Shown: one piece after another, positions 1 through 8,023 of the stretch
How the letters are laid out: every line of letters begins with the position of its first letter
How positions within the stretch are numbered: position 1 is the first letter of the stretch
From: an uncultured Clostridia bacterium
Lineage (GTDB): Bacteria; Bacillota; Clostridia; Lachnospirales; CAG-274
Length of the DNA stretch: 42,848 nt
Assembly (NCBI GenBank): GCA_947632615.1
Contig: CANRPW010000021.1
Span: forward strand, 1 to 42,848
Direction of reading: 5' to 3'
The notes under the pieces: generated by a model
Told to the model about the DNA's origin: nothing
Database searches by the model: none
Seen by the model: the letters and a program-made list of their open reading frames with translations, nothing else
Made by a program: the position numbers and the translations under genes

Positions 1-71
1 AATTTCGTCTTTCTTTTATTCGGTTTTCAATGTTCAAAATTGCCATCGCCTTTCTGTGCGACAGCTTATTA
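1..71 (-). other. Transcribed leader leaving the left edge, probably of an rRNA operon
   Basis: Read on the minus strand, this follows the promoter at 72-101 and contains no open reading frame. It has CACAGAAAGGCGATGG and then GAACATTGAAAACCGAAT. The second phrase resembles the conserved text in Firmicute rRNA operon leaders and spacers (CTTTGAAAACTGAA-like). I infer that a 16S rRNA gene or another stable RNA starts just beyond the window. No mature RNA is visible, so the assignment rests on resemblance and the strength of the promoter. Confidence 0.4.
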
Positions 72-101
72 ATAATATCATATAAAAAAGTATTTTGTCA
101 A
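72..101 (-). promoter_or_regulatory. Strong sigma-A promoter firing leftward off the window
   Basis: On the minus strand TTGACA (96-101) is followed after 18 nt by TATTAT (72-77). The -35 is perfect and the -10 has five of six consensus bases. It diverges from the thiC promoter. Confidence 0.65.
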
Positions 102-166
102 GTACTTTTTAAAAAAAATTTCAAAAAAAGTAAACCCTCATATCCCTTAAATTTTTCCATTACAGA

Positions 167-195
167 TTGACAATCAGGCGGTGATGGTATATAAT
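167..195 (+). promoter_or_regulatory. Consensus promoter of thiC
   Basis: TTGACA (167-172), a 17-nt spacer and TATAAT (190-195): both hexamers match the sigma-A consensus exactly. Transcription would start near 202, just before the TPP aptamer, so expression probably depends on the riboswitch rather than on an activator. Confidence 0.85.
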
Positions 196-208
196 TATTA
201 TAATTGCA

Positions 209-290
209 AATATCCGGGGAGCCAATCGGCTGAGAGGGATTTTTCCGACCCGTGACCTGATACGGATAATGCCGTCGTAGGAAGATAACC
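209..290 (+). promoter_or_regulatory. TPP riboswitch (THI element)
   Basis: The conserved TPP aptamer signatures are in order: CCGGGGAGCC, GGCTGAGAGGGA, GACCCGTGACCTGATA, then GGATAATGCC and GTCGTAGGAAG. CTGAGAGG and ACCTGATA...GGATAATGCC are the pyrimidine-sensor and pyrophosphate-sensor hallmarks of the family. It lies between a consensus promoter and an intrinsic terminator upstream of thiC, so it should turn thiC off when thiamine pyrophosphate is plentiful. Confidence 0.95.
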
Positions 291-322
291 GCATTTCTAT
301 AAATATGTTTTTTGACGGCGTG

Positions 323-350
323 GTGTATCGAATTTGCGATACACTTTTTT
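323..350 (+). terminator. Riboswitch-controlled intrinsic terminator of thiC
   Basis: GTGTATCG (323-330) pairs with CGATACAC (337-344) around a 6-nt loop and is followed by six T (345-350). It ends 23 nt before the thiC start codon. Its position after the TPP aptamer points to regulation by premature termination rather than by hiding the ribosome site, which is separate at 361-368. Confidence 0.85.
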
Positions 351-373
351 ATATTATATCGAGGAGGTATATC

Positions 374-1681
374 ATGAGTTATACTACACAAATGGACGCT
401 GCAAGACAAGGCATTTTGACAGAAGAACTTAAGAAGGTAGCTAAGAAAGAAAATTTTGATGAAAAAGAACTTATGGAGCTTGTGGCAAAGGGACAGGTTT
501 GCATACCCTGCAACAAGGTACACACTTGCATAGAGCCTAACGGCATAGGCTTTGCCCTTAAAACAAAAATCAACGTAAATCTTGGAATTTCAAGAGACTG
601 CAAGGATATGGACGTTGAAATAGGCAAGGTAAATTCAGCAGTGGCTATGGGCGCAGAATCCATCATGGACTTAAGCTCCTTCGGCGACACAAGAAAGTTC
701 AGAAAAAAACTCACCTCCGAGTGTCCTGCAATAATAGGTACTGTACCTATTTATGATGCCGTTGTTTACTATCATAAGGCACTGGGAAAGATAACCACAG
801 ACGAATGGATCGACATAGTAAGAATGCACGCTGAAGACGGTGTGGATTTTATGACTATCCACTGCGGTATAAATAAGGAAACAGCAGAAAGATTTAAGAG
901 GAACAAAAGACTCACCAACATAGTTTCAAGAGGCGGCTCTATCATATTTGCATGGATGGAAATGACAGGAAATGAAAATCCTTTCTATGAAAGATTTGAC
1001 GAGATACTTGACATTTGCCGTGAATATGATATAACACTTAGCCTTGGCGATGCCTGCCGTCCCGGTTGTATAGAGGATGCTTCCGACACAAGCCAGATAG
1101 AAGAGCTTATCGCCTTAGGAGAGCTTACAAAAAGAGCATGGGAGAAGGATGTACAGGTAATGATAGAAGGTCCTGGTCATATGCCGCTGGATCAGATAGA
1201 AGCAAACATGAAAATACAGCAGACACTCTGCCATGGCGCTCCCTTCTATGTACTCGGACCCCTTGTTACAGACGTTGCTCCGGGATATGACCACATAACA
1301 TCCGCTATAGGCGGAGCAATAGCAGCTACATACGGAGCTTCTTTCCTCTGCTATGTAACCCCTGCGGAACACCTTCGCCTGCCAACCCTTGATGATGTGA
1401 AGGAAGGAATTATAGCTTCAAAGATCGCCGCTCATGCAGCCGACATTGCAAAGGGTGTAAAGGGCGCAAAGGACTGGGATTATAAGATGAGCTATGCACG
1501 TAAAAAGCTTGATTGGGAAGCAATGTTTGATCTTGCTATTGATCCCGAAAAGGCTCGCCGTTACAGAGCCGAGTCCAAGCCGGAAAAAGAAGATACCTGT
1601 ACCATGTGCGGAAACTTCTGTGCCGTTAAAAATATGAATAGAATCCTCGACGGTGAAATTGTATCTATTTTTGATGAATAA
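374..1681 (+). CDS. thiC: Phosphomethylpyrimidine synthase ThiC
   Basis: This radical-SAM enzyme converts aminoimidazole ribotide to HMP phosphate, the pyrimidine half of thiamine. The protein is 435 aa, the short form usual in Clostridia and Archaea. It carries typical blocks such as [12 protein letters not shown] and [17 protein letters not shown]. The C-terminal cluster cysteines are C409, C412 and C416 in CTMCGNFC, spaced CX2CX3C, whereas the familiar long-form motif is CX2CX4C. The frame is open from 305, but ATG 374 follows GAGGAGG at the right distance and 305 lies inside the leader, so 374 is the start. No other thiamine gene is adjacent. Three large hairpin elements begin 15 nt after its stop, and no ordinary U-tract terminator comes before them. 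Confidence 0.97.
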   Translation: MSYTTQMDAARQGILTEELKKVAKKENFDEKELMELVAKGQVCIPCNKVHTCIEPNGIGFALKTKINVNLGISRDCKDMDVEIGKVNSAVAMGAESIMDLSSFGDTRKFRKKLTSECPAIIGTVPIYDAVVYYHKALGKITTDEWIDIVRMHAEDGVDFMTIHCGINKETAERFKRNKRLTNIVSRGGSIIFAWMEMTGNENPFYERFDEILDICREYDITLSLGDACRPGCIEDASDTSQIEELIALGELTKRAWEKDVQVMIEGPGHMPLDQIEANMKIQQTLCHGAPFYVLGPLVTDVAPGYDHITSAIGGAIAATYGASFLCYVTPAEHLRLPTLDDVKEGIIASKIAAHAADIAKGVKGAKDWDYKMSYARKKLDWEAMFDLAIDPEKARRYRAESKPEKEDTCTMCGNFCAVKNMNRILDGEIVSIFDE

Positions 1682-1696
1682 TATAGAACTTTCTCT

Positions 1697-1869
1697 GCTC
1701 GGTCATAACAAACGGGTGCTTGGCTTTGCCAAGCACCCGTTTGTTATGACCGACCCGCGGGGCAAGAAGCAAAAGAGGGCGGCTTCGCCGCCCTCTTTTG
1801 CTTCTTGCCCCGCGGGTCGGTCGCCCGGTTCGATATCGCTCACAGCGATATCGAACCGGGCGACCGAGC
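1697..1869. repeat. Cloverleaf element 1 (three hairpins plus closing stem)
   Basis: Closing stem GCTCGG (1697-1702) with CCGAGC (1864-1869). Arm 1: 1701-1724 with 1728-1751, 24 bp, loop TTT, tip TTGGC. Arm 2: 1751-1783 with 1787-1819, 33 bp, loop TTC, base CGACCCGCGGGG. Arm 3: 1819-1840 with 1844-1865, 22 bp, loop CAC, tip ATATCGCT. All pairs are Watson-Crick. The arm bases share GGTC/GACC, so the four-way junction could branch-migrate. It contains no plausible gene. First of a tandem triplet between convergent thiC and the PfkB kinase. Confidence 0.9.
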
Positions 1870-1931
1870 GATTATAAAGCACATAATTTGATAAAGTTAT
1901 TTTAACAAACAAAAGAATAGGAAGTATTTAA

Positions 1932-2106
1932 TGCACAGGCATACCAACGGAATGATTGGCAAAGCCAATCATTCCGTTGGTATGCCTGTGCCGTGGGGGA
2001 AAATCAGCCAAGGGGCGGCTTTGCCGCCCCTTGGCTGATTTTCCCCCACGGCGCGGGCTTTTAACTCGATATCGCTGTAAGCGATATCGAGTTAAAAGCC
2101 CGCGCA
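1932..2106. repeat. Cloverleaf element 2
   Basis: Same architecture as element 1 with different sequence. Arm 1: 1933-1960 with 1964-1991, 28 bp, loop AAA, tip ATTGGC. Arm 2: 1990-2019 with 2023-2052, 30 bp, loop TTT. Arm 3: 2051-2076 with 2080-2105, 26 bp, loop GTA, tip ATATCGCT. The closing stem is weak here (TGC 1932-1934 with GCA 2104-2106). All three arms are perfect. It is separated from element 1 by 62 nt of AT-rich sequence. Confidence 0.9.
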
Positions 2107-2143
2107 ATCATCAAAAATTTTAATTTTAATATGGAGTATTTTT

Positions 2144-2324
2144 TTTGCTCGGGTAGCACAAAGGGGAGTTTGGCTTTGCCAAACTCCCCTTTGTGCTACC
2201 CGAGCCGCGGGGGCAAAATGCCAAAGAGGGCAGCTTCGCTGCCCTCTTTGGCATTTTGCCCCCGCGGGTCGGTCATCAGGCTCGATATCGCTATAAGCGA
2301 TATCGAGCCTGATGACCGAGCAAA
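2144..2324. repeat. Cloverleaf element 3
   Basis: Closing stem TTTGCTCGG (2144-2152) with CCGAGCAAA (2316-2324), the longest in the set. Arm 1: 2147-2174 with 2178-2205, 28 bp, loop TTT, tip TTTGGC. Arm 2: 2205-2234 with 2238-2267, 30 bp, loop TTC, base CCGCGG. Arm 3: 2270-2292 with 2296-2318, 23 bp, loop ATA, tip ATATCGCT. Arms 1 and 3 compete with the closing stem for GCTCGG/CCGAGC, so alternative folds exist. Confidence 0.9.
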
Positions 2325-2330
2325 CCTAAA

Positions 2331-2361
2331 AAGCTCCCCAACAAAGCCTGTTGGGGAGCTT
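2331..2361 (-). terminator. Intrinsic terminator of the PfkB kinase
   Basis: AAGCTCCCCAACA (2331-2343) pairs with TGTTGGGGAGCTT (2349-2361), 13 bp with a 5-nt loop. Reading leftward it is followed by a short T run (TTTTTAGG). It begins 4 nt past the kinase stop codon. It is clearly different from the neighbouring GC-rich element 3. Confidence 0.85.
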
Positions 2362-2365
2362 GATA

Positions 2366-3409
2366 TTATCTGTTCATTTCGGACTGAGGTCCTGTTGATT
2401 TATGATTTTCTATTACGCCGTTGATCTCTTCAAGTGAAGAACGAGGCATATCTCCGTAAACAGTATTTTTAACTGCCGACATAGCATCGCCATATTCTAC
2501 AGCAGCCTGAATATTGCCCTTCTTAAGTATAGCATACAGTGCTCCGCCTACAAAAGCATCGCCTGAACCTATACGGTCTACAACCTCTATTTCCTTATAA
2601 TGATCTTCTTCATAGAATTTGCCGTCGAAATAGATCTTGCAGCCGAAATTATGTCTTGTGGGGCTGATAGCAATACGGCGTGTAGTTGCTACTATCTTGC
2701 AGCCGTATTCATCGGAATAGCTCTTCATAATTTCTTCAAGAGTACCTGTCTTCTGCATCATTCTTCTTGATGTTTCTTCCGATACAAAAAGAACATCTAC
2801 ATATGGAAGGAGCTTTACTATTGTTTCTCTTGCTTCTTCTTCGCTCCAGAGTGTTGCTCTGTAGTTAAAGTCGAAGGAAACAGCAGCGCCGTTCTTTTTA
2901 AATTCCTTTATCATTTTGAGTGTGGTTTCTCTAAGACTGGGAGCAAGAGCAAGGGTAATACCGCTTACATGGAAAAGTCTTGTATTGCGGTAAACCTCAG
3001 GGTCTATTTCGTCAAATGTAATGGTTGTGAATGATGAATTTGCTCTATCATAAACAACCGAAGATTTACGAGGATATGCTCCTGACTCATAATAATAAAC
3101 ACCAAGACGCTTTTGCGGTGATTTATCAAAAACCACATATCTGTCCGTTACAGCGCCATATCTTATGTTATACTGTATGAAACGTCCTATTTTATTGTCA
3201 GGCAGCTTTGTTATGATGGCTGTTTTTGCGCCGAGATATGCTGCGCCGGAAGCCACATTAAGCTCTGAACCGCCTGCATTTTTGTCGAAGACCTCGCCAT
3301 AGGAGATCTTTTCTTTATCAGGTGCAGAAAGTCTTAACATAACCTCACCAAAGCTTACGAGGTCAAAACGTCTGCCTCTGCCATTAGGAATAAAATCTTT
3401 TATCTCCAT
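2366..3409 (-). CDS. PfkB/ribokinase-family sugar kinase, probably 2-keto-3-deoxygluconate kinase
   Basis: A 347-aa carbohydrate kinase. The N-terminal GEVMLRLS and NAGGSELNVASGAAYLG are the substrate-side motifs of the family. The C-terminal DRIGSGDAFVGG (about 279-289) holds the anion hole and catalytic base D284. The RLSAP start and DFNYRATLW segment resemble KdgK, which phosphorylates KDG from pectin or uronate breakdown. No uronate genes are adjacent, so the substrate is inferred and fructokinase is an alternative. ATG 3409 follows AGAGGAGG. It is monocistronic, with its own promoter and terminator. Confidence 0.85.
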   Translation of the reverse strand: MEIKDFIPNGRGRRFDLVSFGEVMLRLSAPDKEKISYGEVFDKNAGGSELNVASGAAYLGAKTAIITKLPDNKIGRFIQYNIRYGAVTDRYVVFDKSPQKRLGVYYYESGAYPRKSSVVYDRANSSFTTITFDEIDPEVYRNTRLFHVSGITLALAPSLRETTLKMIKEFKKNGAAVSFDFNYRATLWSEEEARETIVKLLPYVDVLFVSEETSRRMMQKTGTLEEIMKSYSDEYGCKIVATTRRIAISPTRHNFGCKIYFDGKFYEEDHYKEIEVVDRIGSGDAFVGGALYAILKKGNIQAAVEYGDAMSAVKNTVYGDMPRSSLEEINGVIENHKSTGPQSEMNR

Positions 3410-3450
3410 AAATATACCTCCTCTTTATTTATTGTAGTACACTTTAGTTA

Positions 3451-3479
3451 ATTATAACATCCGAGCAAATAAATTGCAA
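3451..3479 (-). promoter_or_regulatory. Promoter of the PfkB kinase
   Basis: On the minus strand TTGCAA (3474-3479), 17 nt, TATAAT (3451-3456). It lies in the 146-nt gap between lepA and the kinase. No terminator for lepA is visible in that gap. Confidence 0.7.
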
Positions 3480-3555
3480 GTTAATTTAGGTTATTTTGTA
3501 AAAATATTATCAACTATTTCCATTTTCTTTGTTAATAATATACGATTTTATAATA

Positions 3556-5370
3556 TTATTCGTCATCTAACTTAAGCACACTCATAAAAGCTGCCTGGGG
3601 CACATCTACATTTCCTACCTGGCGCATACGCTTTTTACCTTCCTTTTGCTTTTCAAGAAGCTTTTTCTTACGGGAGATATCGCCGCCGTAGCACTTTGCA
3701 AGCACGTCCTTTCTGTAGGCGCTTATGGTCTGTCTTGCAATAATTTTATTGCCTATTGCCGCCTGAAGAGGAATTTCAAATAAGTGTCTTGGTATCTCTT
3801 TTTTCAGTTTTTCAACTATTTTACGCCCTCTTTCTACGGCGCCTGACTCATGTACTATAAATGAAAGAGCGTCCACGGCTTCTCTGTTTACCAATATATC
3901 AAGCTTAACAAGCTTGCTTGGTTCATAGCCGTCAAGCTCGTAATCCAGCGAAGCATAGCCCCTTGTTCTGGACTTTAATACATCGAAAAAGTCGTATATT
4001 ATTTCATTAAGAGGCAGCCTATAGTGGAGCATAGCTCTTGTAGTTTCAAGATATTCCATACTTACATAAACCCCTCGTCTTTGCTGGCAAAGCTCCATAA
4101 CTGTACCTATATATTCTGTAGGAAGGAATATCTCAGCCTTTACCCATGGCTCTTCCATATGCTCTATAATCGTAGGGTCGGGAAAATCGTTGGGATTTGA
4201 CAATACCATTTTTGTGCCGTCGGTAAGGTATATGTGATAAATAACGCTTGGCGCTGTTGTCACAAGATCCAGATTATATTCTCTTTCAAGTCTTTCCTGT
4301 ATTATTTCTAAATGAAGAAGACCCAAAAAGCCGCATCTGAAGCCAAAGCCAAGCGCCACCGAGGTCTCCGGTTCAAACACAAGAGCGGCATCATTTAAGT
4401 TGAGTTTATCAAGCGCATCTCTTAAGTCTTGATATTTAGAGCCGTCTGCAGGGAATATACCGCAGTAGACCATTGACTGAACTTTTTTATAACCGGGAAG
4501 CATTTCCTTAACGGGGTTGTTTACCAATGTAATGGTATCGCCTATACGAGTGTCCTTAACATTCTTTATGCTGGCTGTAAGATAGCCAACATCTCCTGAC
4601 ATAAGTCCGTCGCAGGGTATAAAACGACCTGCTCCGAATACTCCCACCTCAACAACATCAAATTCTTTATTTGTCGCCATAAAGCGTATTCTGTCGCCTT
4701 TTTTGAGAGTGCCGTCAAAAACTCGCATAAACACTATAACACCTTTATAGCTGTCATATACACTGTCGAATATAAGTGCTTTCAGCGGAGCGTTTTCATC
4801 ACCCTCGGGAGGGGGCAAAAGCTCCGTTATTTTTTCAAATACATCTTCTATATTAATATTATTTTTTGCTGATATAAGAGGAGCTTCGGAGGTATCAAGG
4901 CCTATAATATCCTCTATCTCCTGCTTTACTCTCTCTGGTTCTGCACTTGGCAGGTCAATTTTGTTTATGACAGGCAAAACCTCGAGGTTATTGTCAAGTG
5001 CAAGATATACATTGGCAAGCGTCTGAGCTTCTACACCCTGGGCAGCATCCACCACAAGCACTGCGCCGTCACAGGCAGCAAGACTTCTTGAGACCTCGTA
5101 GTTAAAATCCACATGCCCGGGAGTGTCTATAAGGTTGAAGGTATACTCCTCCCCTGCGGCATTTGTGTATATAAGGCGGACAGCCTGACTTTTAATGGTT
5201 ATGCCTCTTTCTCTTTCAAGCTCCATATTGTCAAGAACCTGCTCCTGCATTTCTCTTTCAGTAAGCAGTCCGCATCTTTGTATGAGCCTGTCGGCAAGCG
5301 TGCTTTTACCGTGGTCTATATGGGCTATAATGCTGAAATTTCTTATATATTTTTGTCTGTCGGATGACAT
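3556..5370 (-). CDS. lepA: Elongation factor 4 (LepA), ribosome-associated GTPase
   Basis: A 604-aa translational GTPase that acts on stalled or mistranslocated ribosomes. AHIDHGKST (16-24) is the P-loop, DTPGHVDF the G3 motif and NKIDLP the G4 motif. The C-terminal LepA-specific region, with [19 protein letters not shown] and the basic [17 protein letters not shown], is complete and of normal length. The start follows GGAGGG. It lies 20 nt after cdaR and is probably the last gene of the cdaA-cdaR-lepA operon. That position is notable because glmM is the more familiar gene after cdaR. Confidence 0.97.
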   Translation of the reverse strand: MSSDRQKYIRNFSIIAHIDHGKSTLADRLIQRCGLLTEREMQEQVLDNMELERERGITIKSQAVRLIYTNAAGEEYTFNLIDTPGHVDFNYEVSRSLAACDGAVLVVDAAQGVEAQTLANVYLALDNNLEVLPVINKIDLPSAEPERVKQEIEDIIGLDTSEAPLISAKNNINIEDVFEKITELLPPPEGDENAPLKALIFDSVYDSYKGVIVFMRVFDGTLKKGDRIRFMATNKEFDVVEVGVFGAGRFIPCDGLMSGDVGYLTASIKNVKDTRIGDTITLVNNPVKEMLPGYKKVQSMVYCGIFPADGSKYQDLRDALDKLNLNDAALVFEPETSVALGFGFRCGFLGLLHLEIIQERLEREYNLDLVTTAPSVIYHIYLTDGTKMVLSNPNDFPDPTIIEHMEEPWVKAEIFLPTEYIGTVMELCQQRRGVYVSMEYLETTRAMLHYRLPLNEIIYDFFDVLKSRTRGYASLDYELDGYEPSKLVKLDILVNREAVDALSFIVHESGAVERGRKIVEKLKKEIPRHLFEIPLQAAIGNKIIARQTISAYRKDVLAKCYGGDISRKKKLLEKQKEGKKRMRQVGNVDVPQAAFMSVLKLDDE

Positions 5371-5390
5371 AAATTTCCCTCCGCAATTTG

Positions 5391-6824
5391 TTATTCATTC
5401 GGGCTTTCCGGTGTCTGAACGGCACCCGCCTCTTGTGTGTCAGAGCCGTTATCGTTTGAAGTATTGTCAACATCGGAGCCTGTCGCAGAATTATTTGGCT
5501 GCTCGCTTTGAGTAGCATTTTGTGTGTTTTTGTCTGCCGTCTCACTCTGAGGAGTTTTCACAAGCTCTATCTGAGTTCTTATCCTTCCGCTTGATATAAC
5601 GCCCGGCGGCAGCACAGGTATAACGTCTACCGTATGCACGCCCTCTCCAAGACCTCCAAGGTCTATACTGCCGGTAATTGTGGCATTTTTAACCAAAGCT
5701 TCGCTGCCGTAGACCTCAAATGCAACATCACCGGGGCTATGAGCAAGCTGAAGACCTTGACCAAGCCCAATAACATTTATATTAGAGCCTTTGATATTGG
5801 CTACTGTTGTGCCCTCCTTCTCAAGGGTGACCGAAACGGTGACCTCGGCATTTTCAGCCGCCGGCTTGAGTCCTCTTGCCGCAAGTATTTCGTCTAAACC
5901 AACAACTGTGGTAAAGCTTTTGTTAGCTCCGCTGACATCTATGGGAAGAAGCTCTATAGGGTCTTCGCTTACGTTTTCTCTGTCGGAAACTACGCCTATT
6001 GTGTTGGGTGACACCGATACTTCAGCCACCTTATAGCCCGGCGCAGGCTCTCCTGTAGTACCGGGAGTATTAATTACTATTTCTCCCTCCTTACGCACAA
6101 CGGCGCTTACCTCTATGGCAGGACTAAGAACCTCAAAGTTATCGTTTGCCAAAACTCCTTCATCGGTATAGAGAACAGGTCTTACGTGAAGCACTCTTTC
6201 TCCGCTTATGGACGAAAGATCCACCGGAAGCCCGGCATAGCTTATGCTGTCGGCAAGTTTTTCCGGCCCTCTTACGGTTACTGTTTCAGCAGAAGGTATA
6301 AGCTCATCCCTCACATAGCCTTCTTCTATATCCTTTTCTATAACTACTCTTACAGGGACTTCAAACTGTGTCAGCCTGTCAAGCTCCACATTAAGCCCCG
6401 AAGGAGTATAGCCCACTATTTCATAAGCATTGCTGTAAACCGAAATGTTGGGTATAACAGAGGTGTAGAAGGGGTTTGACAGATCTTCATTATAATAGTC
6501 TGAAAACCTCCCAAGATCGATCGTTGCGCTGACACTGTTTTTACCTGAGGTCAATACATTCAGGTCGGCTCTTGTTGCCTTGACCCTTACACTTATGTTC
6601 TGATCCTTTATGCTGTCTAAATTTGTGCAGATAAGATTATTTTCCTTAAGCTGGTCTTCACCTGCCACGCTTACATTTATATTAAAAATATGTGTTTCCG
6701 CAGGGTTCAGCGTTCCCATAACCACAAACCAGACTATAAAGGCAGCTATAACAGAAAAAACCTTAAGTTTTAAATTTGTACTGAAAAAAATTTTTATCCT
6801 TGCTGTTATTTTATTTGCTTTCAT
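5391..6824 (-). CDS. cdaR: CdaR/YbbR-domain regulator of the diadenylate cyclase
   Basis: A 477-aa membrane-anchored extracytoplasmic protein. One hydrophobic segment (about 18-37, [20 protein letters not shown]) is followed by repeated YbbR domains, seen as recurring [17 protein letters not shown] and [17 protein letters not shown] units. The tail is a low-complexity S/T/N/Q-rich extension with [20 protein letters not shown], probably disordered and outside the cell. In Firmicutes CdaR binds CdaA and modulates c-di-AMP synthesis. Its start overlaps the end of cdaA by 14 nt, suggesting translational coupling. Confidence 0.93.
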   Translation of the reverse strand: MKANKITARIKIFFSTNLKLKVFSVIAAFIVWFVVMGTLNPAETHIFNINVSVAGEDQLKENNLICTNLDSIKDQNISVRVKATRADLNVLTSGKNSVSATIDLGRFSDYYNEDLSNPFYTSVIPNISVYSNAYEIVGYTPSGLNVELDRLTQFEVPVRVVIEKDIEEGYVRDELIPSAETVTVRGPEKLADSISYAGLPVDLSSISGERVLHVRPVLYTDEGVLANDNFEVLSPAIEVSAVVRKEGEIVINTPGTTGEPAPGYKVAEVSVSPNTIGVVSDRENVSEDPIELLPIDVSGANKSFTTVVGLDEILAARGLKPAAENAEVTVSVTLEKEGTTVANIKGSNINVIGLGQGLQLAHSPGDVAFEVYGSEALVKNATITGSIDLGGLGEGVHTVDVIPVLPPGVISSGRIRTQIELVKTPQSETADKNTQNATQSEQPNNSATGSDVDNTSNDNGSDTQEAGAVQTPESPNE

Positions 6825-7680
6825 TGTTGTTATGCAGTCCTTTCCACAAAGCCGAGAATGGCATATAACCGTTTTTATGCACAGGTGTGAGAATATCCAT
6901 AAGCTTCTGAGGCGTTAGGTTTTGGTTTATTCTTCCCTCGTGAGCTACAGATATTTTACCCGTTTCTTCCGATACGACTACAATGTAGGCATCAGAAACC
7001 TCACTTGCGCCAATGGCTGCTCTGTGTCTTGTTCCAAAATCGCTGTTAAGTACCGCCTGAGTAAGAGGCAGAATACAGGCTGCCGAAGCTATCCTGTTAT
7101 CTCTTATAATAACTGCGCCGTCATGAAGAGGCGTTTTGTTTACAAATATGTTGGTAAGAAGCTGACTTGACACCTCGGCATCTATAGTAACTCCCCTCTC
7201 TTCAAAATCTCCCAAAGGTACATCATTTTCTATTACTATCAATGCCCCTGTTTTTTCATTTGACATTCTTTTTACGGCATCTACTATTTCTGCCGCTGTT
7301 TTTTCACTAAGCTCCGCAAGACGTGTTTCAGAAGAAAATACCTTTGTAAACATACTTCCCTTTCCCAGATTTTCAAGAGCCTTTCTGAATTCCGGCTGGA
7401 AAAGGATTATAATTGCTATAATGCCTACGGAGAGCGTTTTTTCAATGATCCACGAAACAGCATATAAATTGAAAAGATTTGCAAACAGGCTTATTATGCC
7501 AAGAACTATTATGCCCTTAAGCAAAAACCACGCTCTTGTTTCTCTTACCCAGACTATTACCCAATATATTATTGCCGCAACAATTATTATGTCTAAAATA
7601 TCTGTTATTCTTATGTTTAAAATGCTTGAAATAGCAAAATTTGAAAATGCTTCATAAAAACTTTCCAAAATATAATTCAT
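6811..7680 (-). CDS. cdaA: Diadenylate cyclase CdaA (c-di-AMP synthase)
   Basis: A 289-aa membrane enzyme making cyclic di-AMP from two ATP, controlling osmolyte transport and wall homeostasis. Hydrophobic segments occupy roughly residues 20-95 (IIIVAAIIYWVIVWV, IIVLGIISLFANLF and GIIAIIILF). The DAC catalytic domain carries DGA (187-189) and RHR (218-220, in GTRHRAAIGASE). The frame extends to a TTG at 7695, but ATG 7680 is preceded by AGGTGA at 6 nt, so I use it. First gene of the cda operon, with its own promoter; element 4 separates it from divergent lon. Confidence 0.95.
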   Translation of the reverse strand: MNYILESFYEAFSNFAISSILNIRITDILDIIIVAAIIYWVIVWVRETRAWFLLKGIIVLGIISLFANLFNLYAVSWIIEKTLSVGIIAIIILFQPEFRKALENLGKGSMFTKVFSSETRLAELSEKTAAEIVDAVKRMSNEKTGALIVIENDVPLGDFEERGVTIDAEVSSQLLTNIFVNKTPLHDGAVIIRDNRIASAACILPLTQAVLNSDFGTRHRAAIGASEVSDAYIVVVSEETGKISVAHEGRINQNLTPQKLMDILTPVHKNGYMPFSALWKGLHNNNESK

Positions 7681-7718
7681 ATAATTCACCTGCAATTCAA
7701 TTATAAAATCCTATTATA

Positions 7719-7747
7719 ATTATAACACAAAAAAATAAACTTTTCAA
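7719..7747 (-). promoter_or_regulatory. Promoter of cdaA-cdaR-lepA
   Basis: On the minus strand TTGAAA (7742-7747), 17 nt, TATAAT (7719-7724), ending about 38 nt before the cdaA start. Confidence 0.75.
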
Positions 7748-7770
7748 TAAAAATTCCATTATAATTATTG

Positions 7771-7934
7771 TGGCTCCACCCTATTTTTCATAGCAAGTAT
7801 GAAAAATAGGGCGAACCAATGGGGGCCGAGGGCAGGGATGGGAGATGAGCTCATACGCCCTTGGGAAGCTAAAGCATCCCAAGGGCGTATGAGCTCATCT
7901 CCCCATCCCTGCCCTCGGCTTCGACGCCCCGGGG
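7771..7934. repeat. Hairpin element 4 (two-armed, partly degenerate)
   Basis: Small arm: CCCTATTTTTCATA (7779-7792) with its complement at 7798-7811, flanked by TGG/CCA. Large arm: 7825-7869 with 7874-7919, about 42 pairs, with a one-base bulge (GGG opposite CCCC) and one A-A mismatch near the tip, loop TAAA. A further GGGG/CCCC (7821-7824 with 7927-7930) surrounds it after a bulge. The third arm is absent, leaving only CCCCGGGG. The element lies between the divergent promoters of cdaA and lon, so neither promoter transcribes through it. Confidence 0.8.
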
Positions 7935-7960
7935 CTTGAGGCAAATATTTAATAAAGGGC

Positions 7961-7989
7961 TTGTAAGTTTTTTTAAAATTTGTTATTAT
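7961..7989 (+). promoter_or_regulatory. Promoter of lon-engB-nrdR
   Basis: TTGTAA (7961-7966), 17 nt, TATTAT (7984-7989). I see no CIRCE inverted repeat and no CtsR-type direct heptads nearby, so heat-shock control by those repressors is not supported. Confidence 0.6.
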
Positions 7990-8023
7990 AATAGTATAAT
8001 TATAAAATAGGGTGATTATTGAT

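Noticed and set aside
1697..2324. Ordinary Rho-independent terminators
   Set aside because: The arms are far longer than terminator stems and lack T tracts, and recognisable terminators coexist beside some of them (2331-2361, 36458-36496). A termination effect is still possible.
1653..2424. Open reading frames running through the hairpin elements here and at 17268-17540, 27236-27539, 31106-31342 and 36469-37147
   Set aside because: They exist because GC-rich palindromes lack stop codons. They have no ribosome sites, their peptides mirror the repeats, and frames are open on both strands.
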